A stretch of 64,000 nucleotides of DNA from Craspedostauros australis. Its lineage: Eukaryota; Bacillariophyta; Bacillariophyceae; Mastogloiales; Achnanthaceae. The notes beneath the pieces were generated by a model. That model made no database searches and had not been told where the DNA came from. It worked only from the letters and a program-made list of their open reading frames with translations. A program made the translations under genes and the position numbers. Location of the stretch: contig JAMXDE010000010.1 in NCBI GenBank assembly GCA_026770025.1, positions 2,356,001 through 2,420,000 of the forward strand, written 5' to 3'. Positions within the stretch are counted from its first letter, which is position 1. Each line of letters starts with the position of its first letter. This document shows positions 38,749-49,676 of the stretch, piece after piece.

Positions 38749-41343
38749 CTAGTTGTCATCGCTGTCGCTCTCGCTGTCACTGTCGTCGACGGGTGCTGCG
38801 ATGACCTTCTTGACGGTCCAGCTGCGCTTCTTGGGACCTGCACCACCAACCCAATCGTCGGGCCGCTTGTTGATGGAAGATGGCTTGGGCGTCCACTTCT
38901 TCCTGTGAGACACTCGCTTGCGCGGCACGATGCCGTCCGGGTTGGCCGATGGCAGGTATTCGTCCACTCTGTTGGTGTCACCTTCTCGTACATGCCGCAT
39001 GCGAATGAACTTCTTGGGATCTGGCTTGTCATCGTCGCCATCGTCATTCGCAGGTTTGCTGTCCGTTGTGACGGAAGACTTTGATTGTTCCGTGTCTGGA
39101 ATGGCGGATTCTTCCTTTTGTGGTTCGGCCTGTGTGACGACTGGCTTGGGAGAAATCTTGATCTCCGTTGCAACAACGACTGGCGGCGGCTTCTCGGTCG
39201 GCTCGTTAGCATTGCCCGATGGTTCCGCCACCTTGTCACCATCGGATGACGCGGTGCCGTCCGGCAACATTTCCTCCTCATACTCCTCGGACCAGTTCTC
39301 GTCATCGGTGGATTGCTCGTCCGGCACAACAGGTGCATCAAATTCGGAGTCCGAATCCACTTCCACAGCCGAAGATTCGTCATCGCTGTCCCTCTCGATG
39401 CGCACAATTTCGATCTTGCTGGACTTGTCATGGTCGCTCCCCGCACGCACTTCGACGTCTGCTGTCGGTCCCGCATCGTCCGCCCCCAACGGCTTCCAGT
39501 TCATGTCCATCGATTGTCGCTTGGTGGCCGCGTCAACGGTGGAAGTGGTTGCGCTCTCGTCCTTTAGCTCTTGCACCTCCTCCTCGTCTTCGTCCTCCAC
39601 CTGTGGTTGTTCCACCTCCGTCGCCACCTTCTCATTATTGTTGCCGTTGCTGTTGCTGTTATTAATGTCCTCATCTTCGTTGTCTTCCTCGTCGCTGCTG
39701 CTTTCGGGTGGCTTGGACGACACCTTCTTGACGGTCCAGCTCCTCTTTTTGGGACCGCCACCACCAACCCAATCATCCGGGCGTTTGTTCTCCGAAGTCG
39801 GCTTGGGCGTCCACTTCTTCCTGTGTGAAACTCGCTTGCGCGGAACGATGCCATTCGGGTTGGCCGACGGCAGATACTCGTCCACTCTGTTGGTGTCCCC
39901 TTCACGCACATGCCGCATGCGAATGAATTTCTTGGGATCCGGCTTGTCATCATCATCATGCGTGCTGTCGTCCTTGTCGCGGACGGCCTTCTTGATATCT
40001 TCGTCATCGCTCGCGGCGGATACTGCGGTGGTCCTTGATTTGCGTGCATATTGCAAGGCGCCGTCGCTGACATGTCCCGCATCCTCGTCTTCGATCTGCG
40101 GCGGCATGGCAAGAGTCACCGTGTTCTTCCTAGCTTTGGTGGGCGATTTTGGTTTCCAGCTCGCTCTCGTCGAGGCGCAGCGTGGTTTCTGGTTTGGCGA
40201 CACGGCCGATTGGAATGGCTTGGATGTGCCGCCGAAAACGGACGGGATGTTGAGCTTGCCGCGCGGGCTCGTGAATTTCTTGGTGGGGGTGGATCGCACA
40301 TCCGGAGCCTTGCTGACGGATTGCGGAGACAGCAGATGCGCATCGGCAGTGGATTTCGTGGTGACAGTCTTGCTGTGTCCATTTTCGGTAGGCTTGTCGT
40401 GATGCTCGCTGTTCTCGGAACTGTCTTCGTCATCGGCGGGCTTGGCCACGGGCTTGCTCTTGACCTTCCAGGAACGCTTCTTCGGACCTGCCGATCCCAC
40501 CCAATCATCCGGGCGTTTGTTCTCCGAAGTCGGCTTGGGCGTCCATTTCTTGCGGTTGTTCACACGCTTGCGCGGCACAATCCCATCCGGATTGGCCGAT
40601 GGCAAGTACTCATCGACTCTGTTGGTGTCCCCTTCGCGCACATGACGCATGCGAATGAACTTCTTGGGATCCGGCTTGTCGTCGTCGTCGTCGTCGTCAT
40701 TCGCAGGTTTGCTGTCGCTGTTGTTGGTGTGGTCACCATCGTGGCTGTCGGAAGCAGATGGCTCGTTGGCTGTTGTTGCGGCAGGAGCGACGGCATCGGA
40801 GTTGGCTTCGCTCTCATCGTTCTGCGTAGGTTCCGTTTCGGTCTCCTCCTCTTCCACCGCAGCTGGAGATAGCTGGTCTGGTTGTTTGGCCTCTTTCGCT
40901 TCCTTGACTTCTTCCACTTCTTTCACTTCTTGCATCTCCTTGATCTTCTGCTTGACTTCTTTTGCTGGTTCTTTGGCAACAGCCGCCGGCTTGTCCGTCT
41001 GCACTTGCGTGACCTTGCCGTTCTTGTTGCCGTCCTCATCATCTTCGCTGTCTTCCTCGTCGCTGCTGCTTTCGGGCGGCTTCGACGACACCTTCTTGAC
41101 GGTCCAGCTGCGCTTCTTGGGACCGCCGCCGCCAACCCAATCATCCGGTCGCTTGTTTTCGGTCGTCGGCTTGGGCTTCCACTTCTTGCGGTTGTTCACA
41201 CGCTTGCGCGGTACGATGCCATCCGGATTGGCCGATGGCAAGTACTCATTGACGCGGTTCGTGTCGCCTTCGCGCACTTGCCGCATGCGGATGAACTTCT
41301 GCGGATCCGGCTTGTCGTCGTCGCTGTCGTCTCTTGTTGCCAT
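38749..41343 (-). CDS. Four-repeat Trp-module acidic protein
   Basis: 864 residues from ATG 41343 (CCAAGATGG context), single exon. Four near-identical units of about 80 residues lie at about 8-88, 221-299, 466-543 and 771-848. Each reads DKPDPKKFIRMRHVREGDTN, VDEYLPSANPDGIVPRKRV, then RKKW-PKP, NKRPDDWVGG, KKRSWTVKK. Linkers are strongly acidic or Glu/Lys-rich (a possible coiled coil near 125-155) and contain extra Trp sites such as ASWKPKSP and MNWKPLG. The unit is the same as the whole protein at 20296-20559. High conservation of units against fast-evolving linkers suggests that each unit binds a partner in an array. No known domain is recognised and function is unknown. A 494-residue antisense frame is a codon shadow. 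Confidence 0.9.
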   Translation of the reverse strand: MATRDDSDDDKPDPQKFIRMRQVREGDTNRVNEYLPSANPDGIVPRKRVNNRKKWKPKPTTENKRPDDWVGGGGPKKRSWTVKKVSSKPPESSSDEEDSEDDEDGNKNGKVTQVQTDKPAAVAKEPAKEVKQKIKEMQEVKEVEEVKEAKEAKQPDQLSPAAVEEEETETEPTQNDESEANSDAVAPAATTANEPSASDSHDGDHTNNSDSKPANDDDDDDDKPDPKKFIRMRHVREGDTNRVDEYLPSANPDGIVPRKRVNNRKKWTPKPTSENKRPDDWVGSAGPKKRSWKVKSKPVAKPADDEDSSENSEHHDKPTENGHSKTVTTKSTADAHLLSPQSVSKAPDVRSTPTKKFTSPRGKLNIPSVFGGTSKPFQSAVSPNQKPRCASTRASWKPKSPTKARKNTVTLAMPPQIEDEDAGHVSDGALQYARKSRTTAVSAASDDEDIKKAVRDKDDSTHDDDDKPDPKKFIRMRHVREGDTNRVDEYLPSANPNGIVPRKRVSHRKKWTPKPTSENKRPDDWVGGGGPKKRSWTVKKVSSKPPESSSDEEDNEDEDINNSNSNGNNNEKVATEVEQPQVEDEDEEEVQELKDESATTSTVDAATKRQSMDMNWKPLGADDAGPTADVEVRAGSDHDKSSKIEIVRIERDSDDESSAVEVDSDSEFDAPVVPDEQSTDDENWSEEYEEEMLPDGTASSDGDKVAEPSGNANEPTEKPPPVVVATEIKISPKPVVTQAEPQKEESAIPDTEQSKSSVTTDSKPANDDGDDDKPDPKKFIRMRHVREGDTNRVDEYLPSANPDGIVPRKRVSHRKKWTPKPSSINKRPDDWVGGAGPKKRSWTVKKVIAAPVDDSDSESDSDDN

Positions 41344-43898
41344 CTTGGTTGCTTGGGAAGAAGGAAGTCGATGATGAATGAGCTGGCTTGGCTGATAGTA
41401 GTGCTACTACTCTGCTGAATGAATGTCTTGCACGTTCGAATGAGTGCACAACAAGTGCGGGCCAGGATGTTGCCTTGTGTGGTTGTCCCTGTTGTCTGGT
41501 CTTCTTTGCTGTCCCTGTCGCTGCTGGTGGTGTCGGAGCAGAGTCGTACTTGTATTGCCATTTGTATTGCTATTTGTGATTGTGATGGTGATGGAAAATG
41601 AAGCCAACAAGAAAGCTGGAGTGATGATCGTGGCCGTTTGCTTTCTTGATGCCTTGTTGTGTGTCGCGCGGTGCGTTGGGTTGCCTTCGTGTCGTATCTA
41701 ACGTCGTGTCGTTGTTCGTGAGGTTCGTGTTCGTGTCGTTGTTGTGTGCGTGTGTGTTCGCATCGTGTGCCGTGTGTTGCGCGCAGTCGCGATTGCCAAG
41801 TGAAATGACCATGTCCGTGAGCAAATTTATAAGCCCTTAGTATTTATGAACCAACCTTGGCGACGATGGATCGTTCGTGTGCAGCGGTCATGAGACTAAT
41901 CAAGTACCTGTCACAACAATCAGAACACAAATGTGGTTCCTCACATTTTGGTTTTTGACGACGACCACAGGACAGAAAGTTGATGGACGAGGCGTCGGAG
42001 TATGACACAATCCAACCCAATCCAAGTCGACTCGAGGTCAACCCAAAGTGCAACAATCCCAGAAGCAGACGGAAATGAATACCGCGCTCTCTTTCGCTTG
42101 AACGCGCTGCAACTCCCACATTGAATGTCGCATCGCATGCCATGCCATGCTTGTCGCTCAAGGGTCCATAAAACCGAAGAGCGTGATGGTTGCATCTCAT
42201 TTTCTTCGCAGCGCAACTTCCTTTTGCAAGATTGACGAGGCGCATGATGATGATGATGACAGAGTGGGGGAGTATAGTGTAGTGCATCACAATGCAGAGC
42301 GCACACTTCAGCCTCTTGGCATTCACATTGTGGACAGCCTCTTTCAGCGTCGTGGTTGTCGTGATGCAACCAATACAACAAGACGCCACCACAAGCAGAG
42401 AACGAGCGCCTTTCGTCTTGTCTGTCTGACCTTGACAGCGAGTATCGCCATCTCCAACATGCCTCGCCAAGGCGGACACAAACAAGGAACGACAACCAAG
42501 ACACCAACATGCGGCTGCTTTCGTGACCTGTTGACAAAAACTGATTGCCACGACCAAGACCACAAGAAACTTCTCACACGATCGGATTCAAATCATGTTG
42601 TTGCGGTCGAATGGGTCGTGTGTGCATGTTACTCCATCTGGTCGCTTGTCCGCGCCACTTTCGCAACCTTCTTCTGCCCATGTCGCCACTTTTGACGCAT
42701 CCTCGGGGCTGTGCTGACACACGCGCTTGGCTTGTGTGTTCGAGTCGCTGGGACAGAAATCTGAAACGCGGTCTTTATGTGATGCGACTGGAACTCGAAG
42801 GAAGGCATGTTTATGCGGAGGGGCACAAGAAGCGTCCAATTTGAATCAAATTCTCGGAAGGACGTTTGCGGCGTTCTTCACCGTGGAAGAAGAACAACCG
42901 CGAGAGAAAAGAGAGAGCAGAAACGATCATCCAAGTTCGCGGTTGCGTGGGTGGGCAATTCTTGTTGGTTTGCGTGCATGTGTGCAGGTTGTACTGGTTT
43001 GCTGTGTGGAGGCAACCAAGACCAAGACCACAACCAAGACAGATCCAGCTCAAAGCAAAGGTGCATGGAAGGGAGGCCGTATCCACAACAACAACAGCAA
43101 CAACAATAATAATAACAGTAACAGTATTGGGAATTGAGACAACGACACTCAAGAAGCATCAAGAGTGACAACAACTTGGACACTCTCTGCGCGTGCGAAT
43201 TGATGCGCACAACGACGAAGAGACAAACACGAACGAATCCGCGTCGCCTCAAACGCAAACGAACCCGAACTCTGCTCGTTTGGCGCACGACCATTTGCAT
43301 CATCCAACCAAGCTGTTGACATCGACATCGCCATCATTCATTGACCATCGGACGGGAACTCGTCGTCAGCTTTGGCGCGACCTTGGCGCATGCGCCGTTG
43401 CGTTGGTGACCACAGCACAGCAGCCACGACAAGAGGCGGAACGAACTCTGGAAGCAGGACAACAGGAGACAAGAGGAACGAGCAAGAAAGCAACAGATGC
43501 AGATAGAAGGACAGAAAGACAGAAAGACAGAAGGATAGATCACAGATCGTTCAGATTCAGCTGAAGACAAGTGTGCATTGAACCCAACGCAGTCTAATTG
43601 CTCTTCGCGTTTGGCAGATCGTATAATACCAACCTGCAACGTGCTATTGGCACCAAAGCAAAGCACGCCAAAGCCATAGTCGTAGCAAACCATTGACACA
43701 CAAACGCACAAGCATCCAGGACATCCCTCCTTCGCCTTGTCGTTGTCCACAGACGCGATACTGTGACGAGGAGTACGGCAGCTACCTGCTGCTACAGCAA
43801 GAACACGACCAGACGCAACCGCCACGTTGGGCTGCAGCAATCATCCACAATCATCCACAACACAACCATTCAACAACGCAACACAGCATAACGCAACC
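41344..43898. other. Divergent intergenic region
   Basis: 2.55 kb between two divergently transcribed genes. Open frames such as 41941-42537 (-) and 42147-42695 (+) overlap and lack motifs. Short AAC/CAA-rich and GTGT-rich stretches are present. No gene is supported. Confidence 0.45.
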
Positions 43899-46766
43899 AT
43901 GCGAACAACTGCGACCATGGCGCTACCTGCAACCTTGCCAATGGCAGCGCCCAGTAGCGGCATCAGCAAGAACGAAGAACACGACACCGCCGTCAGCCTC
44001 CCAACCACGCGCGTTGCATCCCGCGGCGCCGATGCAGACGTCCTGCCGTCCCAATCCAGATGGGGACCATCGGATGCGTCGCGCGATTCCAGCAGGTTGC
44101 CGCCTGCTTTCCGTGGTTGCACCAGCCCCAGCCACGCCAGGCGCAAGCTCACCATCGCCTCGTTGGATTCCAACAGCGCCGACACCAACGAGCTCAGCGC
44201 TCTGCTTGGCATTGGTGACAGCGATCACGATGATGATGATGACAATGACGATGATTCACCGAAGCACGTTGCTACAAGTGCGCAGGAAGACAGTCTGTTC
44301 TCGTCATCATTCCTCCTTGCGACCCGCTCTCCTTCCAAGCCGCAGCATCATTCCCTTTCGACTGCGGCTACTGCTGCTATGCCACATGCACAAACCTTCA
44401 TTCCAGACGCTCGCGCTTGTCTTTCGCCCACGATGCCCGCGGAATCCCTCGACATGAACAGCGTCCACGCAAATACTAATCACCAGGACGCATCGCACGG
44501 GCTTTTGGACGCGCATCTGCTGCTGAATCAAGCCCCGAGCAGCGAATCCAGCAAGGAGGAGGAACGGCTGTCGCCTTTTCGATCGCCGCGCCAAACCACG
44601 AAGCACATGTGCCATTCGCCAGCGGATCTCAAGCAATCGCATCTGTCGCCCAAGCGACCAAGCACCAAGTTCGCATCTGCTGTGCCCGCCGCACTCCCTT
44701 TCTTCGATGAGGAATGTGCGAGCGAACCCAAGCCGACCACAGCGCAAATCGCCCTGAGCCCGCGCACAGCCGTCACCGACGCCATCACTGCGACTGCGCA
44801 CAGCCCTGATGTTCGTGGGGGTCGCAATGTGGGACAGCGCAACAAGCAGAGCAACGAGATGGACGACGGGGACAGCCTTGTGTGCGATCATGAGACCGAG
44901 CTATCCGGCAGCCCAAGCAGGCATGACGACCACAGAAAGTCGTACGATCGCCACCATTCTCTCTCCAACAAACGACGCAAACCGCAAGCCAGAAACGATC
45001 CAACCCATCCGCCACCAGCACATACATCGTCGGAGGAGTCCCTGCCGCTCTCGTTTCTCAAGAACTGCACACTCGCCGACGCCATACAGCACCACCATCA
45101 AACCGTGGTCGACCACGCGGCGAACACCATCACGCACGCGGCGCGCAACAACTACCCGGGCTTCGAATACATCGCGGCAAAGCCCAATTCCAGCATCTCC
45201 TCGCTCAGCATGCCCACCATCGTCCTTGATGACAGCCTCACCACCACCTACTTCTCCCCGAGCCTCTGCACGTCCGCGTCAGTATCGGGACAAAACGACT
45301 CCTTCCGCAGCCGCAGCACATCCTTCACAATCCCCGAATCCAGCACCGTTGATGACGAACCCATGCAACGCGAGCCGACAACGGATACCATGATCCACGC
45401 GCCGCTCGACGAGCGACAGACGCCACGAGATGAACAAGAGAAACGCAACAGCATCAACAATGCCGTCTTGCCATCCGCGCGTCGCGATCATCATCGACAG
45501 CGTGCGCATCAACCATCCATGAAGGCCGCGGAGCTAAGACGCAACAGACTCCACAAGGCCTCCGAAACGCGATGGCTCGCTGCTGTCATCACGCGACATG
45601 TCAACCGCCATTCCGTCAACGCCATGATCGCCTCCAGGAATGCAAGGACGGATGCATCGCGTCCTATCATCTCGCGTCGCGTGTCGCACGAAGACATGCA
45701 AGATGCCGACGCTGCTGAGAAGGACGACGACGATATTGATGTTCACAGCGACAACGAAAGCGTCGACGACGAGCAGGGCAGCGACGACTATGAGGAGGAT
45801 TACGAAGACCTGAATGCCTCCAGCGATGTCAGTATCGACAAGACCGACAAGCATCAGAATATGCGCATGTCGCAAAACAGCAGGAGACGATCCACGCTGC
45901 GCAGCAAGAGACTCGGTCTTCGCAAACTGGGAGACGGTGCCAGCAACGCGGATACCTCAGACGATGAATCGATCACGGGCAAGCAGACGCCGACGGATGC
46001 CCGCCGTCAATCGGAACGCCGCCGCAGACGACGCAAGGCCACGCCACCCAAGGAGAAGCAGATGAGCACCGACACGCCCGTCACCGCACGAGAATCAGAA
46101 TCCGACATCAACAGCAGCATGAAGAGATCTTCCTCGATCATAGACGATGCGAGCCAAGGCGGGGACGCAAGTACGCAGTTCCACGAAGACGAGACTCTGC
46201 AGGATGACATTTCCTCGAGCCGTCGCAAGTTCTGCGTGGAGCGTTGCAACAGCATATCGTCGCTGTCGTTGACGATGCTGGGCGACGATTCGCACAGTTC
46301 GGAATTCGACGATTCGTTCATCATGGGCAGTGCCAAGCTCGCCTACGGTGCATCCCACCTTCCTCCGGGAACGTACCTCGATGACTCCTTCACGCTCCCG
46401 CCGGGCGAGCCAGGCGAGGATGCTCAGCATGGCTCGTGGCTGGACAAATCCACCAGCGAGTACCGTTGGAAGGCGTCGATCGCAGACATCATGGCCCTCG
46501 ATGGCGAAGAAGATAGCAACGACGCAGATGCTCACGCAATGCTGGCGACGCGCATGGCGCCACGCGCCAAGATGGGAAATCCTGGCTCATTGTCGCTTGC
46601 CGCGCCGCCACCACCGCCGCCGGTATCACGAACCTTGACACCGACATCCATTCGAGGCAAGCGGAGGTCCTCCGCCAGTCGCAAGCAGCGCTTCATCCCA
46701 TTGCCCAGACGGCAACCATCGTACCATTCGATCGTGGAACATGACGATTCACCCGATGCGTCATGA
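43899..46766 (+). CDS. 955-residue Ser/Asp-rich low-complexity protein
   Basis: ATG 43899 (CAACCATGC) is the first in-frame ATG; the upstream open frame has none. No domain is recognised. The sequence alternates Ser/Thr/Pro-rich, His-rich and acidic tracts. It contains a possible helix at about 565-600 (AELRRNRLHKASETRWLAAV onward), an Asp/Glu run near 620-650, an Arg-rich run near 710, and a PPPPPP track near 905. A SISSLS...DDS motif occurs at 45193-45240 and 46251-46292, with a related YLDDSFTLPPGE after it; EYRWKASIADIMALDG is a Trp site near the C-terminus. The many Ser-Pro and Ser-Asp/Glu sites suggest phosphorylation. It is single-exon and upstream of, but 0.9 kb from, the oxygenase pair. 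Confidence 0.85.
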   Translation: MRTTATMALPATLPMAAPSSGISKNEEHDTAVSLPTTRVASRGADADVLPSQSRWGPSDASRDSSRLPPAFRGCTSPSHARRKLTIASLDSNSADTNELSALLGIGDSDHDDDDDNDDDSPKHVATSAQEDSLFSSSFLLATRSPSKPQHHSLSTAATAAMPHAQTFIPDARACLSPTMPAESLDMNSVHANTNHQDASHGLLDAHLLLNQAPSSESSKEEERLSPFRSPRQTTKHMCHSPADLKQSHLSPKRPSTKFASAVPAALPFFDEECASEPKPTTAQIALSPRTAVTDAITATAHSPDVRGGRNVGQRNKQSNEMDDGDSLVCDHETELSGSPSRHDDHRKSYDRHHSLSNKRRKPQARNDPTHPPPAHTSSEESLPLSFLKNCTLADAIQHHHQTVVDHAANTITHAARNNYPGFEYIAAKPNSSISSLSMPTIVLDDSLTTTYFSPSLCTSASVSGQNDSFRSRSTSFTIPESSTVDDEPMQREPTTDTMIHAPLDERQTPRDEQEKRNSINNAVLPSARRDHHRQRAHQPSMKAAELRRNRLHKASETRWLAAVITRHVNRHSVNAMIASRNARTDASRPIISRRVSHEDMQDADAAEKDDDDIDVHSDNESVDDEQGSDDYEEDYEDLNASSDVSIDKTDKHQNMRMSQNSRRRSTLRSKRLGLRKLGDGASNADTSDDESITGKQTPTDARRQSERRRRRRKATPPKEKQMSTDTPVTARESESDINSSMKRSSSIIDDASQGGDASTQFHEDETLQDDISSSRRKFCVERCNSISSLSLTMLGDDSHSSEFDDSFIMGSAKLAYGASHLPPGTYLDDSFTLPPGEPGEDAQHGSWLDKSTSEYRWKASIADIMALDGEEDSNDADAHAMLATRMAPRAKMGNPGSLSLAAPPPPPPVSRTLTPTSIRGKRRSSASRKQRFIPLPRRQPSYHSIVEHDDSPDAS

Positions 46767-47686
46767 TCTTCGCTTGCGCATTGATGGCAGAGCATAACGT
46801 ATGGTTGCATCACAAAATTGGTCACTGTCAGCAGCAACGACACCACACATGGAGGCATTCATGATCATTGCTGGTGCCAATGGAGCGGCGTTGAAGATGC
46901 ATTCTTTCCAGCTTGGAGCTCCGAGTGATCTCCTTCGAAGTGGGGCGTCATGGCATATCCATACTCGTCGCCAGGTGATTTACACAGACTACAAACAATG
47001 CACACAAATAACATGTACGGATAGTACACGATTGTCATTGTGCTCTTTGATCGCCACAAGGCATATTGCTGTTCCACATACGTACTCGAGGCGGATCTTG
47101 GTATTGATGAATGCTGCATGCTGCTTCGGGTACCTATTCCGACGAAAGTCAGGCGATAACAGTGATGATGGGAGATCAAGATCACGGTTGCACCTGTCCA
47201 TTGGGACATCACATGAGCGGAATTGGTCGAGCACAAGATCTTTTCTCGTTGGATTTGCAACTGCGTCGCGACGTCAGCTTCATAGTTCTCTCCTTTGTGA
47301 TCCGGGTGACGACGCAATGTCAGCCAACTTGCACCCCGCGCTCAACGAGTATTTGCCTCTCTGTGTCTGTGAAGTCACGATCAGTCGGGTTCGTTCTTGG
47401 AACGGAGTGTTGGTATTCCTGCCCACCAAATGGTGAGGGTGATGCGCGAAGGCTACGAACCAACACCTTCCCAAAAGCAGAGAGAGCAGAGTGCGGAACT
47501 CTCCCGGAGTTGGACTCATCTCTAAGAGAGGTGAGTGAGAAGAGAACTCAGCTGTGCAGGAATTGGGTGTAGGTCTGTTCTGTTGGCAAGGAATGACAAC
47601 CCATCACCATCAATAGGATCCACCCTCCTCGACTTCAACGCCTCACAAAACGCAAACAAAAGCAAACAACAACAACACACGTCACA
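46767..47686. other. Intergenic, upstream of first oxygenase gene
   Basis: 920 bases with only short, overlapping frames. The last 50 bases are an AAC/CAA-rich leader resembling the one before the second oxygenase gene. Confidence 0.5.
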
Positions 47687-48544
47687 ATGAACTTTGAAAA
47701 GTACCCCTGGATCAACGACCTCGAATCCGACGAGGCAATCGAGGCGATCCGCAAGGCGCGCGAGTCGTTTGTGAAGAACGGCGCCGTAACCTTCCCAAAC
47801 TTCATCACCGACGCAGCCATAAAGGAATGCGTTCGGGACGTTGAAGCCGTGGAGGCTGATGCTTTCACGATCGATGACCTGCACACGCCCTACCTCCGAC
47901 CAGTCAACAAGGACCTGCCCGCCAACTCCGTGCAGAACTTCGAGATGCAAACGCACGCGGCGACCGTCGCAACCGACGAGCTGCCGGCAGACGGCGTCCT
48001 CTTGAAGCAGATCTACCGCCATCCCGCCTTCGCCAAGTTGGTGGCAAAGATCGTGGGCAAGGAACAGCTGTACACATCCGACGATCCGGTGGGTTCCTGC
48101 TCCGTGAACGCGTTCCGCCCGCCGATGCGCCACGCCTTCCATTTCGACGAAAGCGAATTCTCGACCACACTCATGCTGCGAGAATCAGAAGTGCCCGGGT
48201 CCGGACTCTTCCAATACACCGATCCGACCCGCAAGGACAAAACCGAACTGGCCTATGCCACCACAGCCAGAACCATCGCAGCGTACGAGGAGACAGCCCG
48301 CGGCGTCAAATTCGCCGAACTGGAGGGCACCGACGAGGACGGCGAAGTCCCAAGGCTGCACACGCTGGACTTCCGAGTCGGCACACTCTCCCTGTTCGCA
48401 GGAGCCAGATCCTTGCATCGCGTGACGAAGATCGAAGGCAGCTGCTCCAGGCTCGTGGCGGTCCTCACATTCGCGTCTCAGCCGGGATTTCGCAACTCCA
48501 AGACGGTGCGAAAGATGTTCTGGGGCAGGACCGGCGAGGAGTAA
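47687..48544 (+). CDS. Fe(II)/2-oxoglutarate-dependent oxygenase, copy 1
   Basis: 285 residues, single exon, ATG 47687 in a TCACAATGA context. The iron facial triad can be placed as H152 and D154 in FHFDESEF and H244 in SLHRVT; R255 in SRLVAV is the probable 2-oxoglutarate carboxylate ligand. GTLSLFAGxRSLHRVT and a terminal PGFRNS...MFWGR resemble the small BesD/HalD-type family, which contains amino-acid halogenases and hydroxylases. Here the HxD aspartate is present (halogenases have Gly), so hydroxylation or a related oxidation is the better inference; the substrate is unknown. A paralog lies 1.1 kb downstream in the same direction. No targeting signal is evident, so cytosolic action is likely. 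Confidence 0.88.
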   Translation: MNFEKYPWINDLESDEAIEAIRKARESFVKNGAVTFPNFITDAAIKECVRDVEAVEADAFTIDDLHTPYLRPVNKDLPANSVQNFEMQTHAATVATDELPADGVLLKQIYRHPAFAKLVAKIVGKEQLYTSDDPVGSCSVNAFRPPMRHAFHFDESEFSTTLMLRESEVPGSGLFQYTDPTRKDKTELAYATTARTIAAYEETARGVKFAELEGTDEDGEVPRLHTLDFRVGTLSLFAGARSLHRVTKIEGSCSRLVAVLTFASQPGFRNSKTVRKMFWGRTGEE

Positions 48545-49676
48545 CAAGTAGAGTGGAGCAGAGTACCTTACCTCACTCTGTTGGTATCTATTACATGATG
48601 TGCTGCCGCGCACGCAGAGTGAAGTGGAATGCTGCGTGGTCGCCTGGTGCCATCATTTGTGGGGGCTGGTGTAAATTGCAGAAATCGAATATAGTTGTAT
48701 GTCAGTGAACAACCTAGTCATCACTCGCGGACTGACACGTGTGAGTGTGTCATCGTACGATCACGGCGAAGCGTGGTTGGCTTCCGATGTCCGCGAGGCG
48801 ATGCGTCAACAACAACGCCGTCGTGACAAACCAGGATGCATGTGAAACGGTTAAATCGGCGTTACAACGTGGACATAGGTGTCAACCAATCAGGTAGCAA
48901 CAGCCACGTAACTCAGCGTGCAAGAAGGTCTCCATAACACTCATAATCTGCGTTCTTACGCTTTCACAACACTTTTGGGTTTCATGCGTGTAATAACTTG
49001 GTGACGTGCCCACCGGAACAGAAGCGGATTTTGCCAAATAACAACAGAGCACAGTCCGTGAGCGCATTAATTAACCATTCCGTTTGCTGCCTTGACGCAA
49101 ACGTGCACGTTGTTGGACTGTTCAAGATGCCAACATGTGGAGTGTCGTGTGTTTCCTTCGCTACGTACGACAACGACAATCCACGTATTCTTCGACGTGT
49201 GCTTGTCGATTCGTGGAAACGTTTAGGTCGATCGAGTCAAAGTTCTCTCATTCGCGGATTTTGGTTCGCATGCGAGAGACAACAAGCCAATGAAACGTCG
49301 CGAATCTTCGTCGTCACTGCAGTCTCAACCAGATCCACCAAAGTGACGGATTTGGGTGGAGATCCGTTTCCCCGATTCCAAGTCAAGGCCCTTCCGAATC
49401 ATGTGCGCAAAACCACGCGACCAATGATGATGGTGAGAAGAAATGAGAAACAAAGTAGCGGAGCTCTGCGAGGACGACTGGATGGCAAGCATTCCCGACT
49501 TCGGCCAAACGGAGAACCGTTCTGGCAATCTCCGGAGTGCTCCAGTGCACCAGTGCAAAAAGGATTTCGCTCCTCCTCGATTCCAACACCTCGCAACGAC
49601 ATAAAACAAAAGAGCAACAGCCGACAAACAAACGCACACTGCCAAGCCAACAACCACAACAACAACAGTCATCACA
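48545..49676. other. Intergenic between oxygenase copies
   Basis: 1.1 kb. A frame at 48998-49723 (+) overlaps the second oxygenase start in another frame and shows no domain. The final 60 bases (CAACAACAACAGTCATCACA) parallel the leader of copy 1. Confidence 0.45.

Noticed and set aside
38918..40402. 494-residue plus-strand open frame
   Set aside because: It is the complement of the four-repeat gene; its Ser/Leu-rich composition is what acidic and Lys codons give on the other strand, and it has no domain.
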